NCBI RefSeq assembly: GCF_004357765.1
Contig: NZ_SMTE01000002.1
Location: 248,001-312,000, forward strand
From: Pseudomonas putida
GTDB taxonomy: Bacteria > Pseudomonadota > Gammaproteobacteria > Pseudomonadales > Pseudomonadaceae
Direction of reading: 5' to 3'
DNA length: 64,000 bases
Part shown: piece by piece, positions 9,468-18,238 of the stretch
Position numbering within the stretch: the first letter of the stretch is position 1
Layout: every line of letters begins with the position of its first letter
Translations under genes and position numbers: made by a program
Notes under the pieces: generated by a model
The model's database searches: none
Told to the model about the DNA's origin: nothing
What the model saw: the letters and a program-made list of their open reading frames with translations, nothing else

Positions 9468-10421
9468 ATGAGCGTTCGCCTCGGCATTGTCATGGACCCC
9501 ATCGCGTCCATCTCCTACAAGAAGGACAGTTCGCTGGCCATGCTGCTGGCCGCCCAGGCCCGTGGCTGGAGCCTGTTCTACATGGAACAGCGCGACCTTT
9601 ACCTGGGCGCCGGCCAGGCCCGCGCGCAGATGCGTCCGCTCAAGGTGTTCGCCGACCCGCAACGCTGGTTCGAGCTGGGCGAGGAGCAGGACGCCGCCCT
9701 GGCCGATCTGGACGCGATCCTCATGCGCAAGGACCCACCCTTCGACATGGAGTTCGTCTACAGCACCTACCTGCTGGAGCAAGCCGAACGCGAAGGGGTG
9801 CTGGTGGTCAACCGCCCGCAGAGCTTGCGCGACTGCAACGAGAAGCTGTTCGCCACCCAGTTCCCGCAGTGCATGGCGCCGACCCTGGTCAGCCGCCGCG
9901 CCGACATTCTGCGTGAATTCGCGACCACCCATGGCGATGTGATCCTCAAACCGCTCGATGGCATGGGCGGCACCTCGGTATTCCGCCACCGCCCAGGCGA
10001 CCCCAACCTCTCGGTGATTCTCGAAACACTGACCCAGCATGGCGGCCAGCAGATCATGGCGCAGGCCTACCTGCCGCAGATCGTCGACGGCGACAAACGT
10101 ATCCTGATGATCGACGGCGAGCCGGTCGACTACTGCCTGGCACGCATCCCGGCCAGCGGCGAGACCCGCGGCAACCTGGCTGCCGGCGGTCGCGGCGAGG
10201 CTCGCCCGCTGACCGAGCGCGACCGCTGGATCGCCGCCCAGGTCGGCCCGACCTTGCGCGAGAAGGGCCTGCTGTTCGTCGGCCTCGACGTGATCGGCGA
10301 TTACCTCACCGAAATCAACGTGACCAGCCCCACCTGCATCCGCGAGATCGACGCCGCCTACAACACCGATATCGGTGGCAAGCTGATGGATGCCATTGAT
10401 CGCAAGCTCCAGGCGCGCTGA
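9468..10421 (+). CDS. gshB: Glutathione synthetase
   Basis: 317 aa ATP-grasp enzyme joining gamma-glutamylcysteine and glycine, the second step of glutathione synthesis in the cytoplasm. It starts MSVRLGIVMDPI with the conserved SISYKKDSS. It has the ATP-grasp P-loop-like LKPLDGMGGTSVFR and the metal- and substrate-binding DVIGDYLTEINVTSP near the C-terminus. The length is normal for proteobacterial GshB. A longer open frame begins 28 codons upstream, but conservation and the ribosome-binding sequence (AAGAGGAACC) support the start used. Confidence 0.97.
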   Translation: MSVRLGIVMDPIASISYKKDSSLAMLLAAQARGWSLFYMEQRDLYLGAGQARAQMRPLKVFADPQRWFELGEEQDAALADLDAILMRKDPPFDMEFVYSTYLLEQAEREGVLVVNRPQSLRDCNEKLFATQFPQCMAPTLVSRRADILREFATTHGDVILKPLDGMGGTSVFRHRPGDPNLSVILETLTQHGGQQIMAQAYLPQIVDGDKRILMIDGEPVDYCLARIPASGETRGNLAAGGRGEARPLTERDRWIAAQVGPTLREKGLLFVGLDVIGDYLTEINVTSPTCIREIDAAYNTDIGGKLMDAIDRKLQAR

Positions 10422-10512
10422 CCACCGACGCGGAGCAAAACCGCAGAGTGGGGTATGATGCCGGTCCTTTTCGATTGAGCTACTGCCCCGCCCTGCGGTT
10501 GCTGGATACCCG

Positions 10513-11415
10513 ATGACGCTGCCTGCCGATATCCCCGCCGACCTGCTGCCACCCCGCGTTCGCCCGGTGGACCGGCTGGGCTTTACCTTGTTTCTGGCGG
10601 CGCTGGTGCATCTGGCATTGATCCTTGGCGTCGGCTTCGCCGTGGTCAAGCCGGCGCAGGTCCGTCACACCATGGACATCACCCTGGCCACCTTCAAGAG
10701 CGAGAAACCGCCCGAGAAGGCCGATTTCCAGGCCCAGGACAACCAGCAGGGTAGCGGCACGCTGGAGAAGAAGGCAGTGCCCAAGACCACCGAGGTGGCG
10801 CCGTTCCAGGACAGCAAGATCAACAAGGTCACCCCGCCGCCGGCCCCCAGACCCGAGGTCGCTCCGCCGCCAACGCCGAAGAAATCCGCCGTGGTGACCC
10901 AGGCGGCGAAACCGCACAAGGTCGAGACCAAGCCCAAGGAAAGCAAGCCGCAACCCAAGCCGGCGGCGACGCCGGATTTTGACAGCTCGCAGCTGTCCAG
11001 CCAGATCGCCAGCCTAGAGGCGGAGCTTTCCAACGAGCAACAGCTATATGCCAAACGCCCGCGCATTCATCGCATCAATGCCGCCTCGACCATGCGCGAC
11101 AAGGGCGCCTGGTACAAGGAAGAGTGGCGCAAGAAGGTCGAGCGGGTGGGCAATCTGAACTACCCGGATGAAGCTCGCCGCCAGCAGATCTACGGCAACC
11201 TGCGGATGATGGTGTCGATCAACCGCGACGGCTCGTTGTACGAGGTGCTGGTGCTGGAATCGTCCGGGCAGCCAGTGCTCGACCAGGCAGCGCAACGCAT
11301 CGTGCGACTGGCGGCACCGTTCGCGCCGTTCACCGGGGACCTGGCCGAGTTCGACCGCCTGGAGATCATCCGCACCTGGCGCTTTGCCCGGGGGGACCGG
11401 TTGTCGAGCAACTGA
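10513..11415 (+). CDS. TonB-family energy transducer
   Basis: 300 aa. It has a short cytoplasmic N-terminus, one membrane anchor (about 22-45), a long Pro/Lys-rich periplasmic spacer (about 60-155, many KP/PKP steps), a short coiled-coil-like stretch (about 158-175), and a C-terminal TonB domain with YPDEARRQQIYGNLRMMVSI. Members of the family span the periplasm and pass proton-motive energy from ExbBD to outer-membrane receptors. The position next to gshB and the pil-chp genes matches tonB3 of P. aeruginosa, which has been tied to twitching, but no exbBD genes are in view. The partner receptor is unknown. Confidence 0.88.
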   Translation: MTLPADIPADLLPPRVRPVDRLGFTLFLAALVHLALILGVGFAVVKPAQVRHTMDITLATFKSEKPPEKADFQAQDNQQGSGTLEKKAVPKTTEVAPFQDSKINKVTPPPAPRPEVAPPPTPKKSAVVTQAAKPHKVETKPKESKPQPKPAATPDFDSSQLSSQIASLEAELSNEQQLYAKRPRIHRINAASTMRDKGAWYKEEWRKKVERVGNLNYPDEARRQQIYGNLRMMVSINRDGSLYEVLVLESSGQPVLDQAAQRIVRLAAPFAPFTGDLAEFDRLEIIRTWRFARGDRLSSN

Positions 11416-11427
11416 TTGAATGGTTGG

Positions 11428-11491
11428 GGCGTTCGGGATGAGGTTTGCGGTGGGGCAGAGATCGAGCGCCGCAGACCTCCCGCCGAACGCC
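11428..11491. repeat. 25-bp-arm imperfect hairpin between tonB-like gene and yqgE
   Basis: The left arm 11428-11452 (starting GGCGTTCGG) pairs with 11467-11491 (ending CCGAACGCC) at about 20 of 25 positions, with a 14-base loop. There is no T-run on the plus side, so it is more like a REP-type palindrome or mRNA-end hairpin than a classical terminator. Confidence 0.6.
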
Positions 11492-11538
11492 GCACAACCA
11501 CCTTGTCAGCCTCGCCACCTGGCGCCACACTATCTCCC

Positions 11539-12108
11539 ATGAAAACCCTCACGCCGAGCTATCTCAAGCATCAGTTCCTGATCGCCATGCCGCACATGGC
11601 CGATCCGAACTTCGCCCAGACCCTCACGTACATCGTCGAGCACAACGCCAATGGCGCCATGGGCCTGGTAATCAATCGTCCCCAGGAACTGAATCTCGGC
11701 GATATTCTCGAGCAGTTGCGTCCGGACGAAGCACCGCCGGTCGGCACCTTGCAAGTGCCGATCTACCAGGGAGGCCCGGTGCAGACCGATCGTGGTTTCG
11801 TGCTGCACACCAGCGAGTGCTCCTACCAGGCCACCATCGAGCTACAGGGCCTGTCGCTGTCGACCTCCCAGGACGTGCTGTTCGCCATCGCCGAAGGCGT
11901 AGGCCCCAAGCAGAGCCTGATCACCCTCGGCTACGCCGGTTGGGAAGCCGGCCAGCTGGAGGCTGAGCTGGCCGACAACGCCTGGCTCAACTGCCCGTTC
12001 GACCCCGAGATCATCTTCGACCTGGCCAGCGACCGCCGCCTCGACGCCGCCGCCGCCAGTCTGGGCATCAATCTGAGCCTGCTGACCAGCCAGGCAGGTC
12101 ACGCCTGA
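11539..12108 (+). CDS. algH: YqgE/AlgH family protein (UPF0301)
   Basis: 189 aa. It starts MKTLTPSYLKHQFLIAMPHM and contains the family signatures GAMGLVINRP, YQGGPVQTDRGFVLH and a C-terminal LGYAGWEAGQLE. This is the DUF179/UPF0301 family. AlgH is the Pseudomonas name, from an early link to alginate control, but the biochemical function is not established. It is followed by ruvX with a TGATG stop/start overlap, a pairing conserved in many gamma-proteobacteria (yqgE-yqgF). A longer frame upstream runs through the intergenic hairpin and was not used. Confidence 0.93.
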   Translation: MKTLTPSYLKHQFLIAMPHMADPNFAQTLTYIVEHNANGAMGLVINRPQELNLGDILEQLRPDEAPPVGTLQVPIYQGGPVQTDRGFVLHTSECSYQATIELQGLSLSTSQDVLFAIAEGVGPKQSLITLGYAGWEAGQLEAELADNAWLNCPFDPEIIFDLASDRRLDAAAASLGINLSLLTSQAGHA

Positions 12109-12533
12109 TGGCCGAACTGCGCCTACTGCTGGGCTTCGACTATGGCAGCAAACAGATTGGCGTGGCCGTCGGCCAGGTGGTCACCGGCCAGGCCCGTGAG
12201 CTGTGCACGCTCAAGGCCCAGAACGGCGTGCCCGACTGGGCCCAGGTGGAAAAACTCATCGCTGAATGGAAACCCGACGCCATCGTCGTCGGGCTGCCGC
12301 TGAACATGGACGGCACTCCCAGCGAAATGAGCGCCCGCGCCGAAAAGTTCGCCCGCCGCCTCAACGGCCGCTTCAACCTGCCGGTACATACCCACGACGA
12401 ACGCCTGACCACCTTCGAGGCCAAGGGCGAACGCCTGGCCCGGGGCGGCCAGCGCGGCAGCTATCGCGACAATCCGGTCGATGCCATCGCCGCCGCCCTG
12501 CTGCTGCAGGGCTGGTTGGAGGCCAATACTTAA
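12108..12533 (+). CDS. ruvX: RuvX/YqgF, RNase H-fold pre-16S rRNA nuclease
   Basis: 141 aa protein of the RuvC-like RNase H fold. LLGFDYGSKQIGVAVG carries the first catalytic Asp, IVVGLPLNMDGT is the family signature, HDERLTTFEA carries the second acidic site and DAIAAALLLQGWL the third. The known role is maturation of the 5' end of 16S rRNA. The earlier label of Holliday-junction resolvase came from fold similarity. It starts at an ATG overlapping the yqgE stop. Confidence 0.94.
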   Translation: MAELRLLLGFDYGSKQIGVAVGQVVTGQARELCTLKAQNGVPDWAQVEKLIAEWKPDAIVVGLPLNMDGTPSEMSARAEKFARRLNGRFNLPVHTHDERLTTFEAKGERLARGGQRGSYRDNPVDAIAAALLLQGWLEANT

Positions 12534-12540
12534 TCCGCTG

Positions 12541-12560
12541 GCGCCGGGCCACCCCGGCGC
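12541..12560. other. Perfect 8-bp hairpin in the ruvX-pyrR gap
   Basis: GCGCCGGG and CCCGGCGC flank a 4-base loop directly after the ruvX stop and 27 bp before pyrR. There is no U-run, so it is not a standard terminator. It could stabilise the upstream mRNA end or lie in the pyrR leader. There is no direct evidence for PyrR binding. Confidence 0.45.
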
Positions 12561-12587
12561 GCGACCACTTACTGGAGCCCGCACGCA

Positions 12588-13106
12588 ATGAGCCTACCCA
12601 ATCCCGCCGAGCTGATCCGGCAGATGGCCGTCGACCTTCGCGCCCACCTGGCCCGCCGCGGCATCGGCGAACCCCGCTATATAGGCATCCGCACCGGCGG
12701 CGTCTGGGTCGCCCAGGCCCTGCAGCAGGAGATGGCCGACAGCAGCCCGATGGGCGTGCTCGACGTATCGTTCTACCGTGACGACTTCAGCCAGAACGGT
12801 TTGCACCCGCAGGTACAACCTTCGGAACTGCCGTTCGAGGTGGAAGGCCAGCACCTGGTGCTGGTCGATGACGTACTGATGAGCGGACGCACCATCCGCG
12901 CCGCGCTCAACGAGCTGTTCGACTACGGGCGCCCGGCCAGCGTGACGCTGGTCTGCCTGCTCGACCTGGACGCCGGCGAGCTGCCGATCCGTCCCAATGT
13001 GCTGGGTGCCACCCTGTCGCTGGCTGCCCATGAGCGGGTAAAATTGACCGGCCCCACGCCGCTCGCACTCGAGCGCCAGGACCTCGCTTCTGCCTCCGCC
13101 CTTTGA
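12588..13106 (+). CDS. pyrR: PyrR, pyrimidine regulator / uracil phosphoribosyltransferase-like
   Basis: 172 aa type I phosphoribosyltransferase fold. The PRPP-binding loop is [13 protein letters not shown] (about 90-102), and the N-terminal [12 protein letters not shown] and SFYRDDFSQ match the PyrR family. In Gram-positives PyrR controls attenuation and has weak uracil phosphoribosyltransferase activity. In pseudomonads the gene precedes pyrB-pyrC' and is involved in pyr expression. Here it is first in pyrR-pyrB-pyrC' with 14 bp to pyrB. Only the hairpin at 12541-12560 is visible upstream, and no clear antiterminator pair was found. Confidence 0.93.
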   Translation: MSLPNPAELIRQMAVDLRAHLARRGIGEPRYIGIRTGGVWVAQALQQEMADSSPMGVLDVSFYRDDFSQNGLHPQVQPSELPFEVEGQHLVLVDDVLMSGRTIRAALNELFDYGRPASVTLVCLLDLDAGELPIRPNVLGATLSLAAHERVKLTGPTPLALERQDLASASAL

Positions 13107-13120
13107 AAGAGTCCCCCGCG

Positions 13121-14125
13121 ATGACGCCAATCGACGCCAAGCGCCCGCTGCAGCTCAATGACCAGGGCCAGCTGCGCCACTTCCTCTCGCTCGACGGTTT
13201 GCCCCGCGAACTGCTCACCGAGATCCTCGACACCGCCGACTCGTTCCTCGAAGTCGGCGCCCGGGCCGTGAAAAAAGTCCCGCTGCTGCGCGGCAAGACC
13301 GTGTGCAACGTGTTCTTCGAGAACTCGACCCGTACCCGCACCACCTTCGAGCTGGCAGCCCAACGCCTGTCCGCCGACGTGATCAGCCTCAACGTATCGA
13401 CCTCCTCGACCAGCAAGGGCGAGACCCTGTTCGACACCTTGCGTAACCTTGAGGCCATGGCCGCCGACATGTTCGTCGTGCGCCACTCCGACTCCGGTGC
13501 CGCGCACTTCATCGCCGAGCACGTGTGCCCCGACGTAGCTGTGATCAACGGCGGTGACGGTCGTCACGCGCACCCGACCCAGGGCATGCTGGACATGCTG
13601 ACCATTCGCCGGCACAAGGGCAGCTTCGAGAATCTATCGGTGGCGATCGTCGGCGATATTCTGCATTCGCGGGTGGCGCGCTCCGACATGCTGGCGCTCA
13701 AGGCACTGGGTTGCCCGGACATCCGCGTGATCGGGCCGAAGACCCTGATCCCGATCGGCATCGAGCAGTACGGCGTGAAGGTATTCACCGACCTCGCCGA
13801 AGGCCTCAAGGATGTCGACGTGGTGATCATGCTGCGCCTGCAGCGTGAGCGCATGGCCGGTGGCCTGCTGCCCAGCGAGGGCGAGTTCTACCGCCTGTTC
13901 GGCCTGACTACCGCACGTCTGGCCGCGGCCAAGCCCGATGCCATCGTCATGCACCCTGGCCCGATCAACCGCGGCGTGGAAATCGAATCGGCGGTGGCCG
14001 ACGGCGCCCACTCGGTGATCCTCAACCAGGTCACCTACGGCATCGCCGTGCGCATGGCGGTACTGTCGATGGCCATGAGCGGGCAAAACGCACAACGTCA
14101 GTTCGACCAGGAGAACGCCCAGTGA
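13121..14125 (+). CDS. pyrB: Aspartate carbamoyltransferase catalytic chain
   Basis: 334 aa. It condenses carbamoyl phosphate with aspartate, the first committed step of pyrimidine synthesis. Carbamoyl-phosphate motif STRTRTT is at 69-75, with [11 protein letters not shown] intact. HPTQGMLDM and the Asp-binding region MLRLQRERM are also seen. Like other Pseudomonas enzymes it carries an N-terminal extension relative to E. coli PyrB and needs the inactive DHOase-like PyrC' to form the dodecamer. The ATG at 13121 has a GAAAGAG site upstream. An in-frame TTG at 13103 also exists. It overlaps pyrC' by 4 bp (GTGA). Confidence 0.97.
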   Translation: MTPIDAKRPLQLNDQGQLRHFLSLDGLPRELLTEILDTADSFLEVGARAVKKVPLLRGKTVCNVFFENSTRTRTTFELAAQRLSADVISLNVSTSSTSKGETLFDTLRNLEAMAADMFVVRHSDSGAAHFIAEHVCPDVAVINGGDGRHAHPTQGMLDMLTIRRHKGSFENLSVAIVGDILHSRVARSDMLALKALGCPDIRVIGPKTLIPIGIEQYGVKVFTDLAEGLKDVDVVIMLRLQRERMAGGLLPSEGEFYRLFGLTTARLAAAKPDAIVMHPGPINRGVEIESAVADGAHSVILNQVTYGIAVRMAVLSMAMSGQNAQRQFDQENAQ

Positions 14126-15393
14126 ACATCAGTATTCTCGGCGCCCGGGTCATCGATCCCAACAGCGGCCTGGACCAAGTCACCGACCTGCACCTCGATG
14201 GCGGTCGTATTACCGCTATCGGCGCCGCCCCGGCCGGTTTCAGCGCCCATCGCACGATCGAGGCCAGTGGCCTGATCGCCGCCCCCGGCCTGGTCGACCT
14301 GGGCGTGTCGCTGCGCGAGCCCGGCTACAGCCGCAAGGGCACCATCGCCAGCGAAACCCGGGCCGCCGTGGCCGGCGGTGTCACCAGCCTGTGCTGCCCG
14401 CCGCAGACCAAACCGATCCTGGACACCTCGGCGGTAGCGGAGCTGATCCTCGACCGCGCCCGCGAGGCCGGCAACAGCAAGGTCTACCCGATTGGCGCGC
14501 TGACCAAGGGCCTGGAAGGCGAGCAGTTGGCCGAACTGGTAGCCCTGCGCGATACCGGCTGCGTGGCCTTCGGCAACGGCCTCAAGGAAATCCCCAACAA
14601 CCGCACCCTGGCCCGGGCCCTGGAGTACGCCGCCACGTTCGACCTGACCGTGGTGTTCCACTCCCAGGACCGCGACCTGGCCCAGGGTGGCCTGGCCCAC
14701 GAAGGCGCCATGGCCAGCTTCCTCGGCTTGCCGGGCATCCCCGAAACCGCCGAAACCGTGGCCTTGGCGCGCAATCTGCTGCTGGTCGAACAAACCGGCG
14801 TCCGCGCGCATTTCACCCAGATCACCAGCGCCCGCGGCGCACGGCTGATCGCCCAGGCCCAGGAACTGGGCCTGCCTGTGACCGCCGACGTGGCGCTGTA
14901 TCAGTTGATTCTCACCGACGAGTCGCTGCGTGAGTTCTCCAGCCTGTACCACGTGCAACCGCCACTGCGCACCGCTGCCGACCGTGACGGCCTGCGCGAA
15001 GCGGTGAAGTCAGGTGTGATCCAGGCGATCGCCAGCCATCACCAGCCCCACGAGCGCGATGCCAAGCTAGCGCCGTTCGGCGCCACCGAGCCTGGCATCA
15101 GCAGTGTCGAGCTGCTACTGCCGCTGGCCATGACCCTGGTCGAGGACGGCCTGCTCGACCTGCCGACCCTGCTGGCCCGCCTTAGCAGCGGCCCGGCTGC
15201 AGCCATGCGCCTGCCGGCGGGCGAGCTCAAGGTCGGCGGCCCGGCCGATCTGGTGCTGTTCGATGCCAAAGCGTCCACCGTGGCCGGCGAACGCTGGCTG
15301 TCACGCGGCGAGAACTGCCCGTTCATCGGCCACTGCCTACCGGGCGCGGTGCGCTATACCTTGGTCGATGGGCACATCTGCCACGAGGCTTGA
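14122..15393 (+). CDS. pyrC': PyrC', dihydroorotase-like non-catalytic subunit of ATCase
   Basis: 423 aa amidohydrolase-fold protein beginning at a GTG that overlaps the pyrB stop. The zinc motif of real dihydroorotases (D-x-H-x-H) is replaced by [11 protein letters not shown]: residues 61 and 63 are Gly and Ser where His is needed. Later metal-site positions are also altered ([17 protein letters not shown]). This agrees with the known Pseudomonas pseudo-DHOase, which has no activity and holds the PyrB catalytic chains together in a 480-kDa complex. The true pyrC must lie elsewhere in the genome. Confidence 0.95.
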   Translation: MNISILGARVIDPNSGLDQVTDLHLDGGRITAIGAAPAGFSAHRTIEASGLIAAPGLVDLGVSLREPGYSRKGTIASETRAAVAGGVTSLCCPPQTKPILDTSAVAELILDRAREAGNSKVYPIGALTKGLEGEQLAELVALRDTGCVAFGNGLKEIPNNRTLARALEYAATFDLTVVFHSQDRDLAQGGLAHEGAMASFLGLPGIPETAETVALARNLLLVEQTGVRAHFTQITSARGARLIAQAQELGLPVTADVALYQLILTDESLREFSSLYHVQPPLRTAADRDGLREAVKSGVIQAIASHHQPHERDAKLAPFGATEPGISSVELLLPLAMTLVEDGLLDLPTLLARLSSGPAAAMRLPAGELKVGGPADLVLFDAKASTVAGERWLSRGENCPFIGHCLPGAVRYTLVDGHICHEA

Positions 15394-15395
15394 AG

Positions 15396-15489
15396 GGAAG
15401 CGGCAAGCTGCAAGCCGCAAGAAGAAGCCGGTCCCGCCGATCTGCTTTTTCTTGGTGCTTGCAGCTTGAAGCTTGAAACTCTTCCCCCC
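15396..15489. repeat. AAGCTGCAAG-type palindromic repeat copy
   Basis: Between pyrC' and hslV. The left arm reads GGGAAGCGGCAAGCTGCAAG, continues CCGCAAGAAGAAGC, and pairs imperfectly with GCTTTTTCTTGG...CTTGCAGCTTGAAGCTTG...CTCTTCCC. It belongs to the same family as 9249-9340, 17497-17613 and 34424-34504. Confidence 0.75.
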
Positions 15490-15545
15490 TCCCCCCATAT
15501 GAGTCTGCATCAGGCATTTTCGCCCCGCTGCGTGGAGACTCTCCC

Positions 15546-16076
15546 TTGACCACCATCGTTTCTGTCCGCCGTAACGGCAAAGTCGTCATGGGCGGCGACG
15601 GCCAGGTATCCCTCGGCAACACCGTGATGAAAGGCAACGCCAAGAAGGTCCGTCGCCTGTACCACGGCCAGGTCATCGCCGGTTTCGCCGGTGCCACCGC
15701 CGACGCCTTCACCCTGTTCGAACGTTTCGAAGGACAGCTCGAGAAACACCAGGGCCACCTGATCCGTGCCGCCGTCGAACTGGCCAAGGAATGGCGTACC
15801 GACCGTTCCCTGAGCCGTCTGGAAGCCATGCTGGCAGTGGCCAACAAGGACGCCTCGCTGATCATCACCGGCAACGGTGACGTGGTCGAGCCCGAGGACG
15901 GCCTGATCGCCATGGGTTCCGGTGGCGCTTACGCCCAGGCCGCGGCCCGCGCTCTTTTGAACAAGACCGATCTCTCGGCTCGGGAAATCGCCGAAACCGC
16001 CCTGAACATCGCTGGTGACATCTGCGTGTTCACCAACCACAACCTGACCATCGAGGAGCAGGACCTGGCCGAGTAA
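15546..16076 (+). CDS. hslV: HslV, peptidase subunit of the HslVU protease
   Basis: 176 aa threonine peptidase. The start is TTG, which places the catalytic Thr directly after the initiator Met ([22 protein letters not shown]). The family motif for Thr1, Gly45 loops and Lys33 region (NAKKVRRLY) is present. HslV forms a double hexamer capped by HslU and degrades unfolded cytoplasmic proteins, usually under heat-shock control. hslU follows after 74 bp. Confidence 0.97.
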   Translation: MTTIVSVRRNGKVVMGGDGQVSLGNTVMKGNAKKVRRLYHGQVIAGFAGATADAFTLFERFEGQLEKHQGHLIRAAVELAKEWRTDRSLSRLEAMLAVANKDASLIITGNGDVVEPEDGLIAMGSGGAYAQAAARALLNKTDLSAREIAETALNIAGDICVFTNHNLTIEEQDLAE

Positions 16077-16150
16077 ATCAGTTGTTTTGGCGTCCCGCTC
16101 GCAGCGGGACTTTTCCACACTGAATACTCCGCTCGAGGACCATTTTCATC

Positions 16151-17494
16151 ATGTCCATGACCCCCCGCGAGATCGTCCACGAACTCAACCGCCACATCAT
16201 CGGCCAGGATGACGCCAAGCGCGCCGTGGCCATCGCCCTGCGCAACCGCTGGCGGCGCATGCAGCTTCCCGTCGAGCTGCGCGCCGAGGTGACCCCCAAG
16301 AACATCCTGATGATCGGCCCCACCGGTGTCGGCAAGACCGAGATCGCCCGTCGCCTGGCCAAACTGGCCAACGCACCTTTCCTCAAGGTCGAAGCGACCA
16401 AGTTCACCGAAGTCGGCTACGTCGGTCGCGACGTCGAGTCGATCATCCGCGATCTGGCCGACGCAGCGCTGAAGATGCTGCGTGAGCAGGAAATCATCCG
16501 CGTGCGCCACCGCGCCGAAGACGCCGCCGAGGACCGCATCCTCGACGCCCTGCTGCCCCAGGCCCGGGTCAGCAGCTTCAGCGAGGAAGCCGCGCAGACC
16601 AGCACCGACTCCAACACCCGCCAGCTGTTCCGCAAGCGTCTGCGCGAAGGCCAGCTGGACGACAAGGAAATCGAAATCGAAGTCGCCGACAACGTCGGCG
16701 TCGAGATCGCCGCGCCACCCGGCATGGAAGAGATGACCAACCAGCTGCAGAGCCTGTTCGCCAACATGGGCAAGGGCAAGCGCAAGGCGCGCAAGCTCAA
16801 GGTCAAGGATGCGCTGAAGATGGTCCGCGACGAAGAAGCCAGCCGCCTGGTCAACGACGAGGAGCTCAAGGCCAAGGCCCTGGAAGCGGTCGAGCAGCAT
16901 GGCATCGTGTTCATCGACGAGATCGACAAGGTGGCCAAGCGTGGCAACGTCGGCGGCGCCGATGTCTCCCGCGAGGGCGTTCAGCGTGACCTGCTGCCAC
17001 TGATCGAAGGCTGCACGGTCAACACCAAGCTGGGCATGGTCAAGACCGACCACATCCTGTTCATCGCTTCGGGTGCTTTCCACCTGAGCAAGCCGAGCGA
17101 CCTGGTGCCCGAACTGCAAGGTCGCCTGCCGATCCGCGTCGAGCTCAAGGCCCTGACTCCGGAAGACTTCGAGCGCATCCTGCAAGAGCCGCACGCCTCG
17201 CTGACCGAACAGTACCAGGCCTTGCTCAAGACCGAAGGCCTGAATATCGAGTTCGCCGAGGATGGCATCAAGCGTCTGGCCGAAATCGCCTATCAGGTCA
17301 ACGAAAAGACCGAGAACATCGGTGCCCGCCGCCTGCACACCCTGCTCGAGCGCCTGCTCGAAGAGGTGTCGTTCAGTGCCGGTGACCTGGCCAGCGCCCA
17401 CGACGAAGCACCGATCCGCATCGATGCCGCCTACGTCAACGGCCACCTGGGTGAACTGGCGCAGAACGAAGACCTGTCGCGGTACATCCTGTAA
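16151..17494 (+). CDS. hslU: HslU, AAA+ ATPase subunit of the HslVU protease
   Basis: 447 aa AAA+ unfoldase. Walker A is GPTGVGKT (56-63), Walker B is VFIDEID, the pore loop is GYVGRD, and sensor 2 is in [12 protein letters not shown] variable insertion (I domain, about 110-240) and a C-terminus ending in LSRYIL, the tail that inserts into HslV, are both present. The length is normal. It directly follows hslV and is followed by a palindromic repeat copy that may end the transcript. Confidence 0.98.
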   Translation: MSMTPREIVHELNRHIIGQDDAKRAVAIALRNRWRRMQLPVELRAEVTPKNILMIGPTGVGKTEIARRLAKLANAPFLKVEATKFTEVGYVGRDVESIIRDLADAALKMLREQEIIRVRHRAEDAAEDRILDALLPQARVSSFSEEAAQTSTDSNTRQLFRKRLREGQLDDKEIEIEVADNVGVEIAAPPGMEEMTNQLQSLFANMGKGKRKARKLKVKDALKMVRDEEASRLVNDEELKAKALEAVEQHGIVFIDEIDKVAKRGNVGGADVSREGVQRDLLPLIEGCTVNTKLGMVKTDHILFIASGAFHLSKPSDLVPELQGRLPIRVELKALTPEDFERILQEPHASLTEQYQALLKTEGLNIEFAEDGIKRLAEIAYQVNEKTENIGARRLHTLLERLLEEVSFSAGDLASAHDEAPIRIDAAYVNGHLGELAQNEDLSRYIL

Positions 17495-17496
17495 GC

Positions 17497-17613
17497 GGCA
17501 AGCTGCGAGCTGCAAGCGACAAGCTGGGCTGCGTCGCTTGCAGCGCTTCGATTCCAAAAAATGTTCACGGTCGCTTGAATATCACTTCCTGTAGCTTGAA
17601 GCTTGTAGCTTGA
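17497..17613. repeat. AAGCTGCAAG-type palindromic repeat copy, expanded
   Basis: Begins 3 bp after the hslU stop: GCGGCAAGCTGCGAGCTGCA on the left, and GTAGCTTGAAGCTTGTAGCT on the right, with inner GTCGCTTGCAGCGC. The interior is longer than in the other copies and the arms are more diverged. Confidence 0.7.
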
Positions 17614-17631
17614 CGCTCAGGAGAGATCCCC

Positions 17632-18009
17632 ATGGCCCGCCTGCCCACCGCCATCAACCTGCACAAAGCCTCGAAAACCCTCACGCTGACCTACGCCCCC
17701 GGCGAGGTGTACCACTTGCCCGCCGAATTCCTGCGCGTGCACTCTCCCTCCGCCGAGGTCCAGGGCCACGGCAACCCGATCCTGCAATACGGCAAGCTCA
17801 ACGTCGGCCTCAGCGGCCTGGAGCCAGCCGGCCAGTACGCGCTCAAGCTGACCTTCGATGATGGCCACGACAGCGGCCTGTTCACCTGGGAATACCTCGA
17901 ACAGTTGTGCCTGCGCCAGGAACAGTTGTGGGCCGATTACCTCGACGAACTCCACAAGGCCGGAAAGGCCCGCGATCCGTCCGAATCGGTCGTCAAACTG
18001 ATGCTCTGA
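17632..18009 (+). CDS. DUF971 (GBBH-like N-terminal) domain protein
   Basis: 125 aa small cytoplasmic protein. It matches the DUF971 family, related to the N-terminal domain of gamma-butyrobetaine hydroxylase: LTLTYAPGEVYHLPAEFLRVHSPSAE near the N-terminus and YALKLTFDDGHDSGLFTWEYL near the centre. The D-D-G-H-D-S-G-L-F segment is the family hallmark. No function is established for stand-alone members, though some family members have been linked to Fe-S or cofactor handling. It is conserved next to hslVU and phaC1 in pseudomonads. Confidence 0.9.
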   Translation: MARLPTAINLHKASKTLTLTYAPGEVYHLPAEFLRVHSPSAEVQGHGNPILQYGKLNVGLSGLEPAGQYALKLTFDDGHDSGLFTWEYLEQLCLRQEQLWADYLDELHKAGKARDPSESVVKLML

Positions 18010-18187
18010 AACAACAGTTTCTCAATTTAGAGCGCATTTTCTAATGCCATTTGTTTGAATGCCTTACAGACAGGCAGTCTTGCGCATTCGAGCAAAGTCG
18101 GGTAACCAATGGAACTGGAATCACCTGCCGTCCTGTACGGAATCCTCAGTAACACCGCTGTTTCTTATCACTGGTAACCCGAGTAGC

Positions 18188-18212
18188 AGTACCGGGCAGA
18201 ACGACCGGTACT
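18188..18212. promoter_or_regulatory. Inverted repeat in the phaC1 upstream region
   Basis: AGTACCGG (18188-18195) and CCGGTACT (18205-18212) are perfect inverted 8-mers, 27 bp before the phaC1 start. The location would suit an operator (PhaD is known to bind near phaC1 and phaI) or a leader hairpin. The assignment to PhaD is a guess. A second small palindrome, GAAAC-AACA-GTTTC, covers the stop of the preceding gene (about 18008-18021). Confidence 0.4.
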
Positions 18213-18238
18213 CGTCTCAGGACAACGGAGCGTCGTAG

